Positions 1 to 11,125 of a DNA stretch of 64,000 nt are shown here, one piece after another. The stretch's first letter is position 1. Each line of letters opens with the position of its first letter. The notes under the pieces were generated by a model that saw only the letters and a program-made list of their open reading frames with translations, had not been told where the DNA came from and ran no database searches. This DNA comes from Sapria himalayana. Its lineage: Eukaryota > Streptophyta > Magnoliopsida > Malpighiales > Rafflesiaceae. The stretch covers positions 744,001 through 808,000 of the forward strand of contig JAREIK010002440.1 of assembly GCA_029783825.1 (NCBI GenBank), written 5' to 3'. Made by a program: the position numbers and the translations under genes.

Positions 1-240
1 TTTATTGAGATATTAGCATGCATAAAAAATTGAAAAAATTCAAGCTTGGACATCTAAGATAGTGTTGCAACTGCAACAAGAGCAGAGGACTTTGTGACTT
101 ATGATAATTCGTGAGACATTAATGATGACTGATATTGAGTCTACTGCCTATGGCATACGGACTACCACTAGTGATACCATTATATACTTACGAGATTGAT
201 TATTTTTATATTATCAATTAATTTATCTTTTGAACTTTCT
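1..240 (+). pseudogene. Possible C-terminal relic of a hAT transposase
   Basis: Frame 1 reads FIEILACIKN, a stop, then KNSSLDI, a stop and DSVATATRAEDF. The first part resembles the end of the hAT dimerisation domain, which typically reads like 'xxEALxCxKxW' followed by an acidic tail. Stops interrupt the frame, so no product is expected. The reading is supported by position: a clear hAT right terminus lies downstream at 751 on the same strand. The rest of the transposase would lie left of the window. The match is short and seen by eye only; it could be chance. Confidence 0.4.
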
Positions 241-529
241 ACTTGCATTGTTATTTTGTTCTTTATTTATTCAAATACTAACGGGATTTGTTAATCTGTT
301 ATGTATTGATTTTTGTCTTTTGAGTTTACTTTATTATTTTATAATTTGTACAAGTATTATATTATGAAAATAAAACAATTAAAATTTATAATATTTATAT
401 TAGATTATTTTTTTGAGTTGTGAGTTATGACTTGTGATTGTAATTTTATTTTTTTGTTGGATTTAATTGATTAATTAATTAATTTTGTATTAAAATTTTT
501 AATATTTAGAAATTAGGAATGACCCAATT
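240..529. other. AT-rich DNA, probable 3' interior of the hAT element
   Basis: No coding signal. It lies between the possible transposase tail and the GC-richer terminal region, so it is most simply the 3' untranslated interior of the same hAT element. Confidence 0.3.
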
Positions 530-751
530 CTGAAAGGCTAAAATAACACATCCTAACATAACCCGACACGACCCGGCATGAAACCCACAAGGCCTAGCAT
601 GAACCAGTCCAAATCCAACAAACATAGGTCGTTCGGGGCATGTCGGGCCTACGCTTTTTGAGTCGTGTCATGCATGGCACGACACGGTGGCCCTAGTGTG
701 CCACCTAAAAATGGGTCATGCCAGCCCAGCATGGCCCATTTGACACCTCTA
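530..751 (+). mobile_element. Right end of a hAT-family DNA transposon
   Basis: This block is GC-rich against its surroundings and dense in GGCCC, CACGAC and CATGGC words. It ends with GGCCCATTTGACACCTCTA at 733-751. That terminus is the reverse complement of TAGAGGTGTCAAATGGGCC, the terminal inverted repeat shared with the elements at 16,669-16,728 and 51,161-51,591. The left terminus is not seen; it should lie outside the window if the element is complete. The 8 bases after the end (AAATTAGT) are the expected right target duplication and can be tested against the left flank. Confidence 0.65.
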
Positions 752-769
752 AAATTAGTATGTTTATAA

Positions 770-3330
770 TAGATTCTTAAAAGATTGTATCATAGATTAA
801 TAAGAGCATAAAATTAATTGATATCCTGATAAATAAAAAAGTTTATATATAATATTTACAAGAGGCTAAAAAAATGAAAAGAAATTTAATGAGATAAATA
901 ATTATATTTTTTGGTATGTAGACAAAGAGAAAGACAATAATGATATTGTGATAATTATAAATAAAAAACTATGGAATAAAATTATAAAAATTTTAAGAAT
1001 TAATAATAAATTTACAACAATCAAATTAGTAGTAAGAGATCTTAAACATGATTAATGTATATTCTCAACAAGTAAAACTAAATGGAATAGCAAAAAAAAA
1101 AATTTGTGAATATATTGATTGATTAGTGTAAGAGATATCAAGAAAAAAATTATCATAATTAATAAACTTAAATAAAAAAGTAAAAAAATAATATTAGAAA
1201 TTATAATAAATATTATGAAAAATATTAGTTAGAAAAGAAAAAATGAAATATGAGTAATAATCTTAGATTTTACATTAGCTAATATCTACTTTAAGCAAAG
1301 AGATGAGCATTTAAGGACCATCAATAATAATTCTACTAGCAAACAAATATACTTTTATTCTCATGAGATAAATTTCAATACGAAAAGATAATAAAATTAT
1401 CTCATGTGAGACTAGGAGTCTAAACACTTAATATAAATTAGTTATAATATTTAGAAATTATAATCATAGAAAATTTTCAAAAATGTGTCTTAGAATAAAT
1501 TAGTAAAACTTTAAAAAAAATAAATATTTTCAAAAAAACTAGATTAAATAAAAAATTAATTAGTTTGTAGATTAAGATGTTAATACTATATGAAATAAAA
1601 TAATTTAATATATTAAAAAGTATCTAAAGATGCTTTAGATAAGTCTAAAGAAAATATTTTCTTAATCAAAATATATAATGAAAAAAACCTAAGATAAATA
1701 AACTCATTAAGAAAAAATAAATATATATAAAGAAAATATAAAAGATCAATAACAAAGATGTTATGAAATACATAAGAATGACAAAAATCAATTGAGAATA
1801 CTGGTCATGTATTGATGATGATAAAAGATTAAAGAATCATAAATATATAGCTGAGGCATAACTAATAGAAATTAGGAAAATATTCAAGAAAAGAATGACA
1901 AGAAATGCTCAAGGAGCAAATGATATTCTTATTAGAGTTTAGAGGATTAAGGGCGAAACAAACATAATATAATTGACTAAGTTATTTAATAAAATAATAA
2001 GAATAAAAAAATATCAGATAAATAAAAAAAATATTATTATCATATAAAAATAAGAAAGATATTTAGAATTATAATAATTATCTAGATATTAATCTCATGA
2101 TTTGTACAAAGGCTTAAGAAATAATAATTTAATATAAGCTAATAATAAAAAAAAATTAAAAATTAATTTAAATACAAGCCAATAATTATAATAATAATTA
2201 AATCATATATGTCTACAATAGAAATTTACTTAATCATATATGTCTATTATAATAAATTTAATTAGTCATATAATGAATAAAAAAATACAAATAAAACAAG
2301 AACTCTATTTATGATTTTTATTGATTTGAAAAAAAAAATTATTATAAAATCCCAAATTATATAATTCGATAAATATTATATAAAAAATAAATATTAAGTG
2401 TATATAGTGAGATAATCAAAGATATACGTGGGAGTAATTTTTAGAATTAGACTAATTCAAGACATGATCATAAGTTTGCAAAAGTTGTAAGATTTCAACA
2501 ATGGTCAACACTTCTAAACTTTTTTTTCTTTATTTATGAATGAATTTATAAGAGAAATTACAAGAACATTCATTAGTATATATTATTTATAGATGACATT
2601 GTGCTAGTTAATGAGATAAAACTGGAGTTAGAAAATTATAAGTGCAAAGGTCAACACTTTGGTATAAAAGATTTTGATTTGTTATTATACAATTATGGAT
2701 TTAAAATAATTTTATCACCCGAATGGATGGGCAAAAAGTATCAAAAGTCTAAGTATTTTAAATATCTAGGCTCGATATTAAGTAAAAATAAAAAATAATA
2801 ATAATATATAGTTGAATATATCAAATAGAGAAAGTCCTTAGATATTTTTTATGATAGCCAAATATTAGATAGATTTAAAATAATTTAAAGAAATATTATA
2901 CACCCAATCATGTTTTGTGAACGTGAGTATTGAGCAAATAATAAACAATATATACATACGATAAGAATAACGAAGATGATAATGACCAAGTAGACATGTA
3001 GTAAAACTAGAAAAAATAAAATTAAAAATAAATTTATTATTAATATTATTAAAATAACTTATATAAATAATAAATTAAAAAACTATCTAAGATAGCCGGT
3101 CACCTCCAATGTAAGTCTCCTAGCACGCATTATAAAGTATTAATTCATTCGGGTGGAAGAATAAATTTAATAAATTAAAACAAACTTTATAGAAAATTGA
3201 ATTGAAATTACAAAAAATAATTTAACAATTAAAGATTAAAAATGAACATAATGTTTAATAATGTATTAGATTAGCATAGTTCATAAAGTCAATCCCAAGT
3301 AATTGAAAAAAATATTAATTTATCTGATTT
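770..3330 (+). pseudogene. Decayed RTE-type LINE (endonuclease plus reverse transcriptase)
   Basis: Translated across frameshifts and stops, the order of motifs is that of an RTE-clade non-LTR retrotransposon. About 785-905 reads SIKLIDILINKKVYI then YLQEAKK, the start of the apurinic endonuclease. 905-1,070 reads FWYVDKEKDNND with TTIKLVVRDL. 1,260-1,390 holds the late endonuclease block ANIYFKQRDEHL. The RT follows from about 1,900: GANDILIRV, IIxLTKLFNKIIRIKK, YKNKKDI near 2,045, then FIDL near 2,320. FIDDIVLVNE lies near 2,585 with the catalytic pair kept, and YFKYLGSILSK near 2,755. The tail resembles the ARMRMLRWM to HVADP end of RTE proteins up to about 3,300. Coding capacity is lost. 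It begins right after the hAT terminus at 751. Confidence 0.8.
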
Positions 3331-4190
3331 ATTTGAAAATCATCCTTATTAAATCTTATAACATAATTATTGGTTGTATAAATTTTTAATATAATACATT
3401 TTTATTTAGTTATCAAAAAATAAGAGCACCTCCTTTAGATGCATTACTCATTACCTTGATTTATTAGCATAAAGCTTGTGAAACCATACTCAAGCATCAC
3501 AAAAAGATAAGGTAAATATAATAAATAGCACAACCCTTTTAAAAAGGAACACAATTATTATGGCATAGTTGTTTTGATCTAAATAACAAAATCCAGATCA
3601 AATTGTGATTTTCACAAAGAAAAATTGTTCAATTTTATAAGTTATTGGACATAAACAATGATGGTGAAAATTCCATCACAATAATCAAATAAGATGGTAG
3701 TTGGTTTAGCAGTGATGAGTTATCTAGTGTTTGTATTTAAGTCATGAGATAATAGAAAAAAAACTCAATAAAGTCTTACCTCTTTGATTTCATAATGAAT
3801 AGTATGAAAAGCTAATTGTTAATTTTAAAAATACTCTTATTATTCTACAAAATATGCAAGATCTATATAGAATACATTGCATGTGAAATATCACTCAAGG
3901 AGGAGTCAATATGAGTATAACAAACTAAGCATTTAAATATATAAATTAATTAATATACAAATATATTCAATGCACAAGGCTCCCCACCAAACACAAGGTC
4001 TTCAAAAAATATATTTTGAAAATTCTTATCCTGATAAATCAGAAAGACTATGACTAATTATTTAGAAATCAATTCTTATCACTCTTGGACAAAAATATTT
4101 ATCATCATATCAAAACACAATCTCTTTTGATTTCAATATAATCAAAGTTTTATGAGTCAATGTTAATGAACTATTAGCAAATCAATATCT
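3330..4190. other. Anonymous AT-rich DNA
   Basis: No reading frame or repeat that I recognise. It lies beyond the putative minus-strand copia LTR and may be its flank or further decayed transposon sequence. Confidence 0.3.
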
Positions 4191-4454
4191 TTAGTATTTA
4201 ATTCCAATAAGTGATCAATATAATTATAACAACGTATATCAAATATAAAAAATAAAGAAACGAATTCCTAAAATTTATCTTAAATAAAACTATTCAATAA
4301 AATCTCAATGATAATGTATGCATGAAGACTACATTTAAATAGAGCATAAATATTAATTGAGATAACTCACACAGTGCTCATATCCATAAAATAAAAAGAA
4401 ACAAATAAATGATAAATAATTAATAATAAACAAAAATAATTAGGAATTATAATA
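4190..4454 (-). mobile_element. Probable 3' LTR start of the minus-strand copia relic
   Basis: On the minus strand a short purine tract (CTTAAGGAAAA) at about 4,455-4,465 is followed by TATTATAATTCCTAATTA, close to the common copia LTR start TGTTAGAATTCC. The next 250 bases contain an ATTTAAAT TATA-like word and the phrase TCTTCATGCATACATTATC, as in plant copia LTRs. The far end is not defined. No matching 5' LTR was found. Confidence 0.45.
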
Positions 4455-6000
4455 TTTTCCTTAAGATAATATGTAAATAAACAAAATATTATGCTTTGAA
4501 GAAAGAAAATTGATCTAAGATTTTCACAAGAACTTCATGAAAATACCAATTAACTGATTAGATATATAAACATTGAATGTAATGATGATTTCATCTTTGA
4601 TATTCTTCATGAGAAAGAAAGAATTTACTTTTATGTGATTCATCCACTCATAAAATAATAGATGAAAGATTATATATTTTATTACCTAATTATTATAATA
4701 AAAAATAAAATGACAAGTAAAATATTATATCTTTTCAAAAAATATCTAATCTAAATTATCATATAAATAAATTACCTTTATTGCTCTAAGTTATATTTTT
4801 GTATTGGATCTCAAAATAATCTTTTTCTTATTTTTTAATGAGCTAATATTATATCTTAGAATAGTATAAAAATTTTGTAGTTGACATTTTCTTAGTGTAA
4901 ACTAGTGTTCACCTCCAATTTAAATACTCAACTAACAATAGGTGTCCATGATCATTGAAATAAATATTAACACCTTGAGATTTTTTCACATACCTCTGTA
5001 TGCAAAAAGTTACATCAAGATGAATTTATGAAAAAAAATCTAAAAAATAACTAATAATATTGATTACATCTGTTATACTTGATTTTATAAAAATCAAATA
5101 ATTAATCTTCTCTATAAATCATTTACATATAAAAAAATTAACTAAATAACTATAATCTAATATAAAATTAATATTTGACTTAATAAAAGTATCTATTAAA
5201 ACATATCCAAGAAGATTAATTTTTGTGAGAATATCAATCATATATCTTCACTCACAAATTTTAATATCATACATATTTGATAATAATTTACTTTTAAATT
5301 TAACATTATGTATTAACATTTCAAAGTGACAAATATTATAATTTGAATTTATTGAGGTTTTAAATTATATTTCATAATGTGAGTTTAAGATTTAAATTAT
5401 TATTTAATGTAATTATATGGTATACAATTAATACATAAAAAATTAAATATGTTCCTCAAAATACCAAGCATTGCCTTAGGCACCAATATTTAATGATATG
5501 TGGCTTCATGGTTCAATGTGAGTAGCACAGCATCGCAAATAAACTTTTGATTATATAATTCAAGTAATTTATATTGCATAACAATCTAGGTTTTTTATTA
5601 TGAAATTCAATTACACTTCCACCTACTCTCAACAACTTTTAATGGTACATGATAACAATCAAATTATTAATTATCAAGATAGAATACATTTGTAGATTAT
5701 TTTGCAATAATCTACCATTATAAAATGATAACCAAGTAAACTAATCCATATTACATTTATAAATATTACTACTAATAATGAGTCAATATACTTAAAATGA
5801 GATAGATAAACTTTCTCAAAATCAAGGACACGTGTTTTTATAAGGAAATATTTAACTAACTAAAAATGAGTTAATAATCTTCCATCAAATTATTTTATAC
5901 CATACAAACTGTTAGCATATTTAAGTAAATTTTCTAAAAAAATTGATATTTTAATTTCATAATTGATTACATTATTATAATATAAAAAATTATCAAATAA
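4455..6000 (-). pseudogene. Decayed Ty1-copia pol (RT and RNase H), minus strand
   Basis: Read on the minus strand, from high to low coordinates, it follows the copia order. SLYGIK (from the conserved LYGLKQ block) is near 5,915. A RYVKKSQGVNIYFNDHGHLL-like block near 4,960-5,010 matches the stretch before the DADWAG motif of copia RNase H. EWMNHIKVNSFFLMKNIKDE near 4,600-4,660 matches the 'RTKHIEVDCHFVREK' block that closes copia polyproteins, followed by a QLADIFTK-like block and CSKLG-like ending near 4,500. Stops and frameshifts abound and the integrase part is not visible, so it is a dead, 5'-truncated copy. Confidence 0.6.
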
Positions 6001-6540
6001 ACTATTTTCAATTTAACCTTGTATGAATGAATAAAATATATTGAGATATATTATTATATTATTGATACAAGAATCCAAATGATTCTTGTATTATAGTGTA
6101 CAATGAAAAATAGATCAGACTGACTCTATTATAGAGCCTCAATTGCCTTTTTTTTCTTCTATTAAATGCATTGGTACTATACTTAGCTTGTTAAGGATTT
6201 ATAGCTAAGGATGTTTAAATACTAATGTATTTTCAAGTTACATTGTATCCTTCCAAACCTTTCCCAAAGATTTAATGTCAAAGAACTATATTGCTTTACA
6301 TTCAACAACAATTAGTTGAGTGCAAGTAATTGGGATATAAATTGTTTGAGTTAATTAATTCAACAACAATGAATGTAATACTGGTCATTCATTTTTGATC
6401 ATATCTACTTATACTTTCATGAGCTCCATTTCAATTAATGCCACGCATATTGAAAAATTTTTTTATCAAACATTTCAACTTATAATACAGAGCAGTCTAA
6501 ACCTTTGATTATAAAATTCAGACTCTTCAGGTACACTTTC
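6000..6540. other. Anonymous AT-rich DNA with one perfect hairpin
   Basis: No gene is visible. A perfect inverted repeat with 11-bp arms (ATACAAGAATC) and a 5-base loop lies at 6,065-6,091. The block separates the copia relic from the spliced gene candidate and may include its 3' flank. Confidence 0.3.
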
Positions 6541-6546
6541 ACTCAC

Positions 6547-7366
6547 TGTTTACAACTAATCAGACTGAATTTTCCAACATTGCTTCCATAAACTTTTGCT
6601 ATAGCTATACCATTCATTTGTCGAATAAAAAATGCATGCCAGAAAATAATCATGATGGAGGGACATAAAGAGAGAGAGAAGAAAAATTAGGTGCCTACTT
6701 GGTTGGCTAGCAGTCAGAAACTCAAATGCTTCTGGATTGCATTCAAGAACCCGATCATAAAGGTCAAAATACTGCTTATGGCTGGATGCAATTGGTCTTC
6801 TATCATCTCTCAGATTCCTGGAAATTCAATACAGTTTAGAAAACGTATAAACATATTGGACAAGGATACATTACCACGTAATGCAGATAACTGAGAAAAT
6901 GAGTATTCATTCACATTCAACAAATAACAGAAACCAAATACTAATCATCCAACCACCATTAAAACATAAGCCACAGGACTGACGCCTAACACAATCATAA
7001 ATCGAGCAATTTATGTATGATTATGTATTCCAAGCCACAAATCATAAAACAGAATTAAGACGCTTACAGATATGAAACATTAGTTTCCCTCAGCATATCA
7101 GCAATTTTAGCTGACTGAGCCAGAATTTCACTGCGACTCAGAGAGAAGTCTCTTGCACTGGTGCTACTAACTCTATCGTCGAGCAACCGGAGGTCTTCAT
7201 CCAAAGCACCAAAGAACACAGGAAGAAAAGGCAATGGCAAGCACGGCGCTATCTCTGACTGTATCATATTCGAAAGACCAATGCCACGCCATTCCATACT
7301 TAAACCGCTCGAAGTTGGAACCAGGGCGCTCATCGACCTGTTAGCCTTCGGATTACCTTTTTCCAT
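6547..7366 (-). CDS. Unidentified spliced plant gene, 2-3 exons
   Basis: This is the best cellular-gene candidate. Exon 1 runs from ATG at 7,366 down to 7,068 and ends at a GTAAGC donor. Exon 2 runs 6,817 to 6,699 between a TTTCCAG acceptor and a GTAGGC donor. The splice joins TAT-CT to G-AAT, giving VSYL-NLRDDRRP in a continuous frame. The protein starts MEKGNPKANRSMSALV, has a hydrophobic CLPLPFLPVFFGALDEDLRL segment near residues 45-65, a charged helical stretch (SEILAQSAKIADMLRET) near 80-97, then YFDLYDRVLECNPEAFEF. A possible last exon, 6,604-6,547, would end IAKVYGSNVGKFS..CKQ at a TGA; it is less sure. The frame is open above the ATG to 7,531, but that part is less protein-like, so I take the internal ATG. 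Base composition is clearly richer in GC than the flanks. I do not recognise the family. It may be a complete small gene or a captured 5' fragment. Confidence 0.6.
6818..7067 (-). other. Intron 1 of the spliced gene candidate
   Basis: AT-rich 250-base interval with GTAAGC at its 5' end and TTTCCAG at its 3' end on the minus strand. Removing it restores a single reading frame across the junction. This is the main evidence that the gene is eukaryotic and spliced. Confidence 0.6.
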
Positions 7367-7559
7367 TGTAATGGCGGTTTTGATTGTAATAAGTGTTTTG
7401 TGCCAGAACGAATAAACTAAAACTCGAACAGAAGTAGAGAGTCCGCAAAACGACCGTTCATTATTTCTACAGTCGATCGACGTGCTGAAAGCATTCGGAA
7501 GGGGAAGAGACACCCTTCCAGATTTAACCAAGCGATTTATTCCGAAAATAAAACATTTT

Positions 7560-8390
7560 ATTTTGTATTACTAATTCGTAATCAAGAGCAAGAGTAACTG
7601 CCATACAGATCTAACCAATCTTCTTTTTAAAATAGAAATTAAGAAGAATATGATTTAATAATTTAATAGAATAAGTAGGAAAAAAATCATATTATTTTAT
7701 AAATAAAATATAAAATTTTTATCATGTTAACCCCAAGCTTCTGCTCCTCATTTTCCTTGGTGGACAAATTAATTAGTACATTTTTATTGTTTTGAATTTT
7801 AATCTCCATATTTAATAAAGAAAAGAAGTTGATGAATATTATTGAAATATCATTAAATATTATTGAAATATCATTAACATGTCATCCAATAGGTTGCATG
7901 ATTGGTCATGTGTCATGTGTCATGTGTTCACACTTAACTCTAAATTAATATTATATGGATGATAGCCTAAGTAAAGATAAGTTGTGCTCCCTCCTTTGTG
8001 GAGATCTTAAAATTTTGTAAAATGTCTATGATTATAAAAGATTATAAATTCAAATATGCTATTTTAGAATATTTAATGATTTCTTTTATTTCATATAATG
8101 TAAGATCATGATACGGAGTGTGTTCTTAATTGTTAGTGTAAGATATTTGTTTTTATATCTCACTTGTATTTATTCAAGAGTTACATAATTATTTTTAATT
8201 TTACTTTTTTCTCTCTAAAGTTTCTTTTTATTATTTTGCTCGACATGATTTTCTTATGCGAGATAATAGTAGACTGGCTTAGGCACTCAAGAAGTGTGAT
8301 TCCTAGCCTATAGTCATACATGATTGCATTAAATTTTGTGTTCTATGACAAAAGATAGCATAGGGCTTATTATTATGCCATCGATTTAGA
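7560..8390. other. AT-rich spacer, no gene; short tandem repeats
   Basis: Nothing coding is visible. It contains a two-copy 21-base repeat (AATATTATTGAAATATCATTA) at about 7,836-7,878 and a TGTCATG-rich patch at 7,905-7,930. The part nearest 7,531 would be the upstream region of the minus-strand gene; no convincing promoter can be named. Confidence 0.35.
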
Positions 8391-8931
8391 GTTATCAAGT
8401 GGATCACCCAACTCAAGCAAAGCACGAGGCATGGCTTGACTAAGTCGTGCTTGGCTTGGTAATGCACGATCTAGAATTGTGCATTAATCTATGTTATGCT
8501 GGCCCAAGGCATGGCTCGTGCCATGATGGGCTAAAGACTATCATGTATCGTACCTCGTGTTGGTCCATGCACGACCTGTATGCCTGACCCATTATCATGG
8601 TCCACGGACATGGTGATTATGACCTAGGATCAAAAATGGATCATGGGCCACAAAAACTGAATAACTAGATTTATATATCCATGCCTAGATCTATTTTTAA
8701 AAAATGAATTTTTTAAAAATTTTTATTTATACATATTTGTCATATCCACATGGTGAGTTTTTTTAATGAAACTCATATCCAGCATGATCCAGTATGACCC
8801 GATATGACTATGTATGTTAGGCACGAATCTGCTCGGAATTGTTCTGATCATGTTGTGTCAAGCATGGTGGCCCGATTGGCCCACCCAAAAATGAGATGTG
8901 TCGGTACATCATTATCTATCTGACACATCTA
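8390..8931. mobile_element. Decayed non-autonomous hAT-like element
   Basis: The block has the same word usage as the hAT elements elsewhere here: CACGAC, GGCATGGC, TGGCCCGATTGGCCC. The right part (GGTGGCCC..CCACCC then an AAAAATG word) aligns with the terminal region at 690-751. The left edge (GTTATCAAGTGGATCACCC) and right edge (around TGACACATCTAC) are worn versions of the TGTCAAATGGGCC terminus. No coding region and no clear target duplication can be seen, so the borders are approximate. Confidence 0.45.
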
Positions 8932-8939
8932 CATCGATT

Positions 8940-11125
8940 TAAGAAATTGATAATATTGTTCCTGCCAAAATGAATGTTAATCTTCTCGTGGCAAAGAAAA
9001 GAGAGAAACATGCTAGTTCAAAAGATATTATATTTTTCATTGAATCTTATTTGGCTAGAGTAGAGATGGATGCTAGGAAAATGCAAGATATATTCAAGTA
9101 TATCAAATGTTGCATCAAAGGGTTGGTCACCATTAAAGATAAACTTAGGGAAAGGGGGAAAAATTGCCCAGAAGAATATTTTTTTAGAAACCATGAAGGT
9201 ATCCCATGCAATAAGAGATGGAAAATTGGCAAGTTTATTGTAACACCACCCACACCTCATTAACATATGTTCACAAGCTAAAAGAGTTTAGGGTACATGA
9301 TTGACAACGGATGTGAATAATTTTTTTTGGTGAGATAGAACAATCTTTAAAAGAAATAAAAGATGCATTAAAGGTTAACACAATATCAATATATTTTGTT
9401 GACACAATAATGTACTGGTGCTATCAGATAAGTGATGATATGACATATAGATGTACTCTAATTAATAATTGGGGGGGACTTTAAGAGAGGGTAAAATTAA
9501 CAATTTTATCCAAAATATGCAGATGATGAGGAAATGATAAACTTATGAAGAATTATGTAGTAAGGAGAAGTGATAATATATTTTAGAATTCTCATAGCTA
9601 ATGCTCCAAATCTCTAATTTACCAGAAATGAAAGTTCTTTTCTCTTTCATGAATGATCTGAAACCCCAGGTAAAAGGAAGGGCTATATAAAATAGATATT
9701 CAAGATATCACTTGGGTCATATCAATAGTTATGTCCTTTGTAGAATTCAAAAGATAAGAAAAATCATAATCTTATAAAAATAATGATAAAAGTTGAAGGG
9801 ATCAAGAGGTCAAGAGCAATAATGCATAATTTATTCTATTCGAATATAAATTCATGCGAGATAAGAAAATTATAAGAGATCCATTAATATGTTTTCTATG
9901 CAATGAAATTATTCCTAATATGTGATTTCCCAAGTCAAGGAGAAGTCTCGACAACTGTCAAGACATGGAGGATGCAAAGAATGATAATACCATTAGACTT
10001 GGCTTGATTGTATTCAATTTCATTAATACTACAAAATTTGGCAAGCAAAGGGATTATTATTTATGGATGTTATTATAGCCAGTCAAAAGATCTTAACCAT
10101 AATTGATAACAATACATCACTTATCTTTATTTTCAATGATACTAAAAAGAAATCAGAATTAATTGTAAGCAAATGGCATGGATGAAACAAGATTATTAAC
10201 TATAATGAAGTTTCAGCTATTGGAGAAGCACATAAAGTAGAAATTCAAATTAGAATATAAAAGGGATTGAAATCATCAAGGTAATTCCTCTTGATGATTA
10301 TGACTGTTAGGTTGAACTAAATTTTATCGATCAAGTCAATATACTTTTGGTACCATTTATCATGTCTTTGCACATCAATGTCAACATGTTATCCTAGTAA
10401 AATAAGAAATGAGAAAATCTACTAATACTCTCTCAGTAATTGAATTATTCAAGGAATGAAATGGAATGAAAATAATTGCGCAACTTTTTAAAAAAGTAAT
10501 GTGATTGAGTGACATGAAGATAATGTTCAATGAAAAGTTCTAAAACTTTTAGAATTATTTGGAGATGTCATACCACCTAAACTTCTAAAGAAGTCAGCAC
10601 CAAAAAAAAATCATGAAATTGAACTAGTATCTAATGATCAATCATCAATTATAGTTTTTTTATCGAATGGCGCCAATCGAGCTTGATGAGTCAAAAAAAC
10701 AACTTAAAGAGCTAAGTGATGCATAGTTCATTCATCCATCAAAGGCATTCTATTTAGAATTATACACATTCTAACTAAAACATGATGGATTCCTTCGGTT
10801 ATGTATTGATTATTTAGCCTTCAATAAGTTGATAATAAAGAATAAGTATTTCATAGCTAATATGTTTAATCAACTCAGATAGACAAAGTAGTTTATGAAA
10901 TTGGATTTGTGATCATGATACTATCAAGTTTGGATATTTAAAAGGTGAAGAGTTAGTTAAAGACTACTTGTGTGACTTGTTATAGTTTTTATGTATTTCT
11001 AGTAATTCATTTTAGACTAACAAATACTCAGATAATATTTTGCACTCTTATGAATAATGTACTCCATCTTTTTCTTAATTATTTTGTGGTCATGTACTTA
11101 GATGACATTGTAACTTATAATTATT
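8940..11125 (+). pseudogene. Ty3-gypsy gag-pol relic, first part (gag to RT YLDD)
   Basis: Gag opens at about 8,970 with an open stretch to 9,263. Near 9,330-9,480 a WxIEQSLKEIKDALKVNTIS block and a WCYQISDD word match the plant gypsy gag core, and VLFSFMNDLKPQVKGRA-like sequence follows near 9,630-9,690. A worn zinc knuckle (CFLCNE) is near 9,893. Protease is at about 10,055-10,390; the active site reads TIIDNNTS instead of DTGA, and the VIPLDDYD block is kept. RT is at 10,570-11,112: RMAPIELDESKKQLKEL, RLCIDYLAFNKLIIKNKY and finally an intact YLDDIV at 11,095-11,112. Stops and shifts kill the frame. Coding continues after 12,920 beyond an inserted LTR. Confidence 0.8.

Noticed and set aside
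7161..7415. 84-codon open frame on the plus strand
   Set aside because: Shadow of exon 1 of the spliced minus-strand gene, which has the better composition and splice logic.
9018..9266. Minus-strand frames of 68-82 codons
   Set aside because: Antisense to the gypsy gag segment that is open on the plus strand at 8,970-9,263.
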